From WLMZ01 sp038227995 (GTDB lineage Bacteria > Actinomycetota > Acidimicrobiia > Acidimicrobiales > Ilumatobacteraceae), in NCBI GenBank assembly GCA_038227995.1, contig JBBRPP010000022.1, forward strand, positions 1 to 64,000: DNA of 64,000 nt, written 5' to 3'. The position numbers and the translations under genes were made by a program. Below, piece by piece: positions 59,081 through 64,000 of this stretch. The notes under the pieces are model-generated. The model did not search any database. It saw nothing but the letters and a program-made list of their open reading frames with translations, and was not told the DNA's origin. How positions within the stretch are numbered: position 1 is the stretch's first letter; each line of letters begins with the position of its first letter.

Positions 59081-60366
59081 AGCCGGCACGCAACCGCATC
59101 CCCGCGGGCATCCGCAGCCGCCTCGGCCGGTCGCGTCGCCTGCGTCGCCTCGCCGGTGTGTTCGCGATCCTCGGGCCGGGTTTGATCGCGGCCAACGCCG
59201 GCAACGACGCCGGCGGCATCGCCACCTACGCGTCGGCCGGTGCGCAGTACGCGTACAAGACGTTGTTCGTGATGTTGCTCGTCACGATCGCGCTGGTGGT
59301 CGTGCAAGAGATGTCGGCCCGCCTGGGCGCCACCACCGGCAACGGTCTGGTGTCGCTGATCCGTGAGCAGTTCTCGCTGCGCGTCGCGACGTTCTCGGTG
59401 CTGTGCCTGCTCGTCGCCAACCTCGGCCTCGTCGTGTCCGAGTTCGCCGGTGTCGGCGCAGCGATGGAGTTGCTCGGTGTATCGCGCTACATCTCCGTCC
59501 CCCTTGCGGCCGTGGGTGTCTGGGCCGTCGTCGTGCTCGGCTCGTATCGCTACGCCGAGCGCGTCTTCATGCTGCTCTCGCTCGTGTTCCTGGCGTATCC
59601 GATCTCGGCGCTGTTGGGCCACCCCAAGTGGTCGTCGGTCGGCAGCCAGACATTTCTGCCGCACCTCTCCGGGAACAAGGAGTTCCTCTTCCTCACCGTC
59701 GCGCTGATCGGCACCACGATCACGCCGTACATGCAGCTGTATCAGGCTGCAGCGGTGGTCGAGCGGGGCAGCACGGCCGACGATCTTCGCGCGATCCGCA
59801 TCGACTCGATCACGGGATCGATCTTCGCCAACGTGATCAGCATGTCGATCATCATCGCGACGGCAGCAGCCATCGGCGGGCGTGGTCCGTTGGCCTCAGC
59901 GGCTGCTGCCGCGCACGCGCTCGAGCCCGTCGCCGGCAAGAGCGCCGAGACCATCTTCGCGATCGGCTTGCTCGGCGCGTCGCTGTTGGCTGCCGCGGTG
60001 GTTCCATTGGCGACGTCGTACGCGCTGGCCGAAGCCGTCGGCGCCGAACGCAGCGTGTCGCGCACGTTCCGCGACGCGAAGCTGTTCCTCGGCCTGTTCA
60101 CCGTGCAGATCGTCGTCGGCGCCGCCATCGCGCTCGCACCGGGAAACTTGATCAAACTGCTGCTGAACACGCAGTTCCTCAACGGCCTGATCAGCCCGAT
60201 CTTGCTGACGTTCATCCTGATCCTCGCCAACCGCACCCGGCTGATGGGCGCCAACGCGAACAAACCGGCATTCCGCGTGGTGGCAACCGTGTGCACCGTC
60301 GGGGTCGGCGCGCTGGCGGCCTTCGTCGCGGTGCAGACGGTGCTCGGCTGGTTCGGCGTCCACTGA
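59077..60366 (+). CDS. Nramp-related divalent metal transporter
   Basis: 429 residues with about 11 spans. The family fold is clear (GPGLIAANAGNDAGGIATYASAGAQYAYKTL to LLGASLLAAAVVPLATSYALAEAVG). The TM1 DPGN metal motif reads NDAGG, and the TM6 site reads TITPYMQL in place of the usual MPH. Such substitutions occur in Nramp-related magnesium transporters, which lack the transition-metal Met. Overlap with an MgtE-N/CBS gene supports Mg2+ as substrate. The start is ATG 59077. Confidence 0.88.
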   Translation: MKPARNRIPAGIRSRLGRSRRLRRLAGVFAILGPGLIAANAGNDAGGIATYASAGAQYAYKTLFVMLLVTIALVVVQEMSARLGATTGNGLVSLIREQFSLRVATFSVLCLLVANLGLVVSEFAGVGAAMELLGVSRYISVPLAAVGVWAVVVLGSYRYAERVFMLLSLVFLAYPISALLGHPKWSSVGSQTFLPHLSGNKEFLFLTVALIGTTITPYMQLYQAAAVVERGSTADDLRAIRIDSITGSIFANVISMSIIIATAAAIGGRGPLASAAAAAHALEPVAGKSAETIFAIGLLGASLLAAAVVPLATSYALAEAVGAERSVSRTFRDAKLFLGLFTVQIVVGAAIALAPGNLIKLLLNTQFLNGLISPILLTFILILANRTRLMGANANKPAFRVVATVCTVGVGALAAFVAVQTVLGWFGVH

Positions 60367-60371
60367 CGCGA

Positions 60372-62927
60372 TCAGTCGCCCATCACCGTTTGCTTCGTGA
60401 TGACATCGCCAGCGATCTCGGCGTCGGTGAACAGCACCGGTCGGAACGTCCCTGCCGCGAACAACTTCGTCTGCGCGGTGAAGTTCGGATCGGCCGGATC
60501 GTCGGGTTGCCCGTAGGTCAAGAGGGCCTCCGCGTGCGGACCGCCGCTGGTGAAGTCCAGCGTCATGATGAAGCTGTCGCCGTCCGACACCGGATAGCCC
60601 TTGGTGCTGTAGAAGGCCGTGTCCGAGAACGTGCCCGGATCGCCGGTCGGGGCGAGTGTCTTCGAGCCAGAACAGCAGCCGACGACGCTCGCGGTTCCAT
60701 CGACGTACGTTCCTCCGGGAACCGGCGTGTTCGCGCTGCCATTGCGATCGTCGAACTGCATCGAGCCCAGCGACGCGTCAACTGCGAAGCCGCCGTCGAC
60801 CAACTCCTTGGCAGCTTTCGCGAGACGCGTGAGGACGTCGACCCGATCCGGGTTCAGCGTGTTCGGCGTGCCGACAGGATCCTTCGGATCGAACGGAACC
60901 GAGTACAACGCACCGGCGTTCTGTCGATCATCGCTGCTGTACGTGTAGAGGAACTCACGCCACAGGGGCGCCCCGGTCGACGTCACGTTGTCGCGGCCAT
61001 CCCAACCGTGCAACGCTGCGCACGCCGGCTTGACGTCGTACGTCGTCTGGTCCAGCTTGATCACCGGCGTCGGCCGTGCGTCGCAGTCGGCGAGCACGCT
61101 CGCCAGCAGCAGCTGGCTGTGCAGCCCGAGGTTGGAGAAGATCGCCTGCTGCAACTCGGTCAACGACAACTTGCCGTCGGCACCGCGCACCGCGGCATCC
61201 GACAACGTCATCGCGTTCTCGCGCGTGCGTGACGATTGCGCCACCGCTTCCGGTCCGGTCAGCGGCGAGTAGCCGGTGAGCAGTTGAGCCGAGTTCGCCA
61301 ACCAGTGCGAGTCGTTGGCGTTGAACACGAAGTCCTTGCGTTCGATCTGTGGCTGCTGGGCGAACGGCAAGATGCCGGGCCGCGTTGCGGTCGGGTCATC
61401 GACCCATTCGTTGCCCGGATCCGAGCCGTCGAGAAGGATCGCGCCATTGTCGAGCACCGTCTTGGCCAGCCCGCCGCCGGCCACTGCGGCTTGCCATCCG
61501 GCTATCGCCGACTTCGACAGGTCTGGCGTTGCCGCGGTGTCGGCATACCAGGCGCGGCCGTCTGCCGACGTCGCGATCGTGTTGACCCACGGGATGCCGT
61601 TCGCCGTGCGATGCACGTCGATGAAGTCGTCCATGCTCTTCGCCGCATCCATGCCCAAGAACTGCGTCAGTACATCGCTGTTGTCGATGTTGGCGTCGCG
61701 ATAGGTGAAGGCCTTGTCGGTCGTCCAGCCGAAGGGCAGGTTCAGCATCGGCCCGTAGTGACTGCTCCACATGGTTCGTGTCTCGGTTCCCACGGTGCCG
61801 TTGCTCTGCTTGACATCGATCGAGATCTGCTTCGAGGTCATCTGCTTCGTCGTCGTGCCGTACGTGTACGACGTCGGGTCGCCCGGCGCGAGGTCGAGCG
61901 AGTACAGCGTCATCCGGTATCCGGCCGAGACGGTGTGGGTCCAGGCGACGTCCTTGTTGAATCCGATCAACACGCCCGGCACACCACTGAGCGACGCTCC
62001 GTACACGTCGAGCTCGCCGGTCGTGAGCGTCAGCTGTGACTCCCACAGCCGCTTCTCGCCCTCCCACGGGAAGTGTGGGTTGGCCAGCAACATCCCTCCC
62101 CCGTCGGCGCTGAGGCCGGCGCCGATGGCCCAACCGTTGCTGGCCAGATCAGGCTTGAAGTCGACCAGCGTCGGGCTTGCCGAAAGCCCGTCGGCGTTAC
62201 TGCTCACGGGCGAACTCGACGCCGTGTTCGTGGTCGCCGCGACTGGTGGCTGCGCGGTGGCGATGGGCTCGATGAGGTTGCCGCTCGAAGCGAACAGCAA
62301 GACGTCGTTCAGGTACGCGTACAGATCGGTCGTGGTGATGTGCTGCACCCACGGCTGCCCCTTGCACCAACCGCTCGGGCCTTGGACGTCGAGTTCCTTG
62401 TTCACTCCGGCGACATAACCCGCCACCATCTGGGCCACGTTCGGCGGCTGGTTGCCGAAGCGCTTGTCTGCGTTGTCGTGCAACGCGAGTTGGCGGTAGG
62501 CGAAGTCGCTGTCGACGTTGGCGTTGGCGGTGCCCGGCCCGAACCACTTCGCCCGTTCACCGCGAACCTTGATCACCTGGTCGATGAGCGTGCACGCGCG
62601 ATCCTGCGCGAATGCGTAGCCCTGACCGAAACCCAGGCCGCCCCAGTCGTCGGCGACGATGTGCGGAATGCCGTAGCTCGTGCGTGTGATCTGCGCGGTG
62701 AACGTCGGCTTCGGGGCAACCGAGGTGCTCGACGCGTCGGCGGTCGTGGACGCCGTCGTGGACGCGGATGCCGATGCCGATGTCGATGTCGATGTCGACA
62801 CGGTCACGGTCGTGCTGGGCGTCGCGATGGTTGTCGACGTGGTCGGCTTCTGTGCGTCGGGCGGATCGCTGCTGCACGCCGTCACGACGAGCGCGGCGGC
62901 TATCGCCATTGGTCCCCATGCCTTCAT
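60372..62927 (-). CDS. Penicillin-acylase-family lipoprotein (N-terminal nucleophile hydrolase)
   Basis: 851 residues. The lipobox signal VVTACSSD (Cys about 18) and a Thr/Ser spacer precede the acylase. The alpha part ends at a linker, and the beta chain begins at the nucleophile Ser of SNGWAIGAG, with LLANPHFPWEG after it. The Asn of the oxyanion segment and the Arg appear later. Such enzymes cleave acyl-homoserine lactones, beta-lactams or other amides, and are autoprocessed in the periplasm or outside. The start is ATG 62927 with GAGGGGG 6 nt upstream. Confidence 0.86.
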   Translation of the reverse strand: MKAWGPMAIAAALVVTACSSDPPDAQKPTTSTTIATPSTTVTVSTSTSTSASASASTTASTTADASSTSVAPKPTFTAQITRTSYGIPHIVADDWGGLGFGQGYAFAQDRACTLIDQVIKVRGERAKWFGPGTANANVDSDFAYRQLALHDNADKRFGNQPPNVAQMVAGYVAGVNKELDVQGPSGWCKGQPWVQHITTTDLYAYLNDVLLFASSGNLIEPIATAQPPVAATTNTASSSPVSSNADGLSASPTLVDFKPDLASNGWAIGAGLSADGGGMLLANPHFPWEGEKRLWESQLTLTTGELDVYGASLSGVPGVLIGFNKDVAWTHTVSAGYRMTLYSLDLAPGDPTSYTYGTTTKQMTSKQISIDVKQSNGTVGTETRTMWSSHYGPMLNLPFGWTTDKAFTYRDANIDNSDVLTQFLGMDAAKSMDDFIDVHRTANGIPWVNTIATSADGRAWYADTAATPDLSKSAIAGWQAAVAGGGLAKTVLDNGAILLDGSDPGNEWVDDPTATRPGILPFAQQPQIERKDFVFNANDSHWLANSAQLLTGYSPLTGPEAVAQSSRTRENAMTLSDAAVRGADGKLSLTELQQAIFSNLGLHSQLLLASVLADCDARPTPVIKLDQTTYDVKPACAALHGWDGRDNVTSTGAPLWREFLYTYSSDDRQNAGALYSVPFDPKDPVGTPNTLNPDRVDVLTRLAKAAKELVDGGFAVDASLGSMQFDDRNGSANTPVPGGTYVDGTASVVGCCSGSKTLAPTGDPGTFSDTAFYSTKGYPVSDGDSFIMTLDFTSGGPHAEALLTYGQPDDPADPNFTAQTKLFAAGTFRPVLFTDAEIAGDVITKQTVMGD

Positions 62928-62996
62928 CAACGACCCCCTCGTCGACCGCCGGCCCGAGATCCGAACCCGACCGATGCCGAGCAGAGACTAATGGCG

Positions 62997-64000
62997 TCAG
63001 CCGGATGCACTCAGAACGGGCATCACCGCGGCCTCCAGCAGCGGCCGGAGATAGGTCGACGCGAACGTCGTCAGATGGGTCTGGTCGCGGAAGATCATGA
63101 TGTCGCCGAGGATCACCGGGCACGCTGTCGCCGTGCAGAGCCAGTCGCTGGTGTCGACGAACGTCGAACCATGAGCGGCGGCGACGCTCTTCACACCGGC
63201 CAGCCGGCCGCTCAGGACGGCATGCGCACGAGTCGTCGTGCATGCGTGCACGTTCTGCACGTTGGACGACAGACATCCGGCCGGATCGGTCTTGGAGCCG
63301 GGGTTGTCGCCGAGAACCAGCACCTTGCGAGCCACCGCGTTCAGTCGAGTCATCGACGTGTCGAATCCAGCCGTCCACTCGGCATCGCTGTTCGTGTAGT
63401 GCCACGAGTCGGCGACGATCACGAGGTCGGGTTTGTCGAGCTGAATCACCTGCAGCGCTTTGTCGCGCCACACGGGACACGTGCGAGTGAGCGTCGCAGT
63501 CGGGATCTTGACGTCGCCGAATGGGCAGCCGCCTTTGGTGAGCACGATCAGTTCGAATCCGTGTGCCGTCGCGATCTGCTCGAGCGGCGGAAACCATTGC
63601 GCTGCGTGCGAATCGCCGAAGAGGATGACGCGAGTCGTCGCGCCCTTCTTGCCGTAGTGGCAGGCGTTGACGACGTCGTCGACGCCTTCGGCCACGCACC
63701 CGTCCGCATAGATCGCCGGCCGATCCGCGAGCACGTCGGCCAGCGGTGGCTTCAGGTTGGCAGGGACGTTCGTCGTGGCCAATCCCTGCGCCAAGACCGT
63801 CTGGTTGAGTGCGATCAACGACGCCAGGCTGCCGTCGTTGACGATCGGCGGAGTCGAGACGGCCGGCGAACCAGGGATCACGGTGATCGAGGCGGACGGA
63901 TCGTTCACACCCAGCACTGGAGCCGCGGCGAGTGAGTTGGTGCTCAGGCCTGGCACCAGGTTCAGCGCCAGCGCGCCGGAGACGAGCGCCAACGCGCACA
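62997..64000 (-). CDS. C-terminal SGNH domain of a probable acyltransferase (cut by window edge)
   Basis: At least 334 residues, with the frame open to the right edge. The visible N-terminus is hydrophobic (CALALVSGALALNLVPG), the end of a membrane span. The SGNH-hydrolase motif follows: VILFGDSHAAQWF (Ser) and DIMIFRDQTHLTTFAS (Asp, His). Membrane acyltransferase-3 proteins with such a C-terminal domain O-acetylate surface polysaccharides. The start of the protein is outside the window. Confidence 0.8.
   Translation of the reverse strand, partial: CALALVSGALALNLVPGLSTNSLAAAPVLGVNDPSASITVIPGSPAVSTPPIVNDGSLASLIALNQTVLAQGLATTNVPANLKPPLADVLADRPAIYADGCVAEGVDDVVNACHYGKKGATTRVILFGDSHAAQWFPPLEQIATAHGFELIVLTKGGCPFGDVKIPTATLTRTCPVWRDKALQVIQLDKPDLVIVADSWHYTNSDAEWTAGFDTSMTRLNAVARKVLVLGDNPGSKTDPAGCLSSNVQNVHACTTTRAHAVLSGRLAGVKSVAAAHGSTFVDTSDWLCTATACPVILGDIMIFRDQTHLTTFASTYLRPLLEAAVMPVLSASG

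Noticed and set aside
63540..63565. GTTCGAATCC resembling a tRNA T-loop
   Set aside because: It is inside a coding SGNH domain and no acceptor or anticodon arms can be drawn.

Overview
The window is 64 kb of high-GC, gene-dense chromosome with about 60 protein genes on both strands. It has no rRNA, tRNA, CRISPR array or complete mobile element that I can see. The gene set points to an actinobacterium: tandem acyl-CoA dehydrogenases, an F420-type LLM oxidoreductase, HemQ, a DUF222/HNH (13E12-type) protein, many Thr/Ser-rich lipoproteins, and start codons placed 6-8 nt after a TANNNT -10 box. My best guess is class Acidimicrobiia, near Ilumatobacter, but no marker gene here proves that.

Layout. 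0-9.8 kb: a transposase-like stub at the edge, an SDR, an MFS transporter, two acyl-CoA dehydrogenases, a CocE hydrolase, and a LysR / intradiol-dioxygenase pair whose dioxygenase carries an unrelated N-terminal domain. 9.8-11.7 kb: an operon of a CTP-synthase-like amidotransferase, a PlsC acyltransferase fused to a dodecin domain, and a free dodecin. 11.8-17.8 kb: hydrolases, two P-loop kinases, a DUF222/HNH protein behind an SOS-like box, and a zinc-ribbon protein. 17.8-22.2 kb: a TetR regulator with a clear operator, overlapping two subunits of a heterodimeric ABC exporter. 22.2-29.3 kb: phenylalanine/tyrosine catabolism (phhA, hmgA, fahA, aminotransferase, hppD) with a divergent Lrp regulator. 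29.3-42.8 kb: a LigD polymerase-domain protein, a VOC protein, membrane and surface proteins, a four-gene run (cyclophilin, YcaQ/AlkZ-like, asparaginase, MBL hydrolase), an aquaporin, fdhD, hemQ and a branched-chain amino-acid binding lipoprotein.

42.8-50 kb: an ECF sigma factor fused to a zinc-finger anti-sigma domain, a membrane span and a large extracellular region; then a NUDIX hydrolase, an apparently circularly permuted FAD amine oxidase, an SsnA-like amidohydrolase lacking its N-terminal part, and a GH18 protein. 50-64 kb: an LLM oxidoreductase, an OpuAC-like lipoprotein, an MBL hydrolase with a haloalkane dehalogenase, a Crp regulator divergent from ispD-ispF-rlmB, a soluble MgtE-N/CBS protein overlapping an Nramp-related transporter (a likely Mg2+ uptake pair), a penicillin-acylase lipoprotein and the end of an SGNH/acyltransferase.

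The most unusual items are fusions or rearranged domain orders: the sigma/anti-sigma/surface polypeptide, PlsC-dodecin, the glycosyltransferase-like/Tat-lipoprotein dioxygenase, the permuted amine oxidase, and the split MgtE-type regulator with its Nramp-like permease. All product names come from reading motifs by eye; no database search was run.
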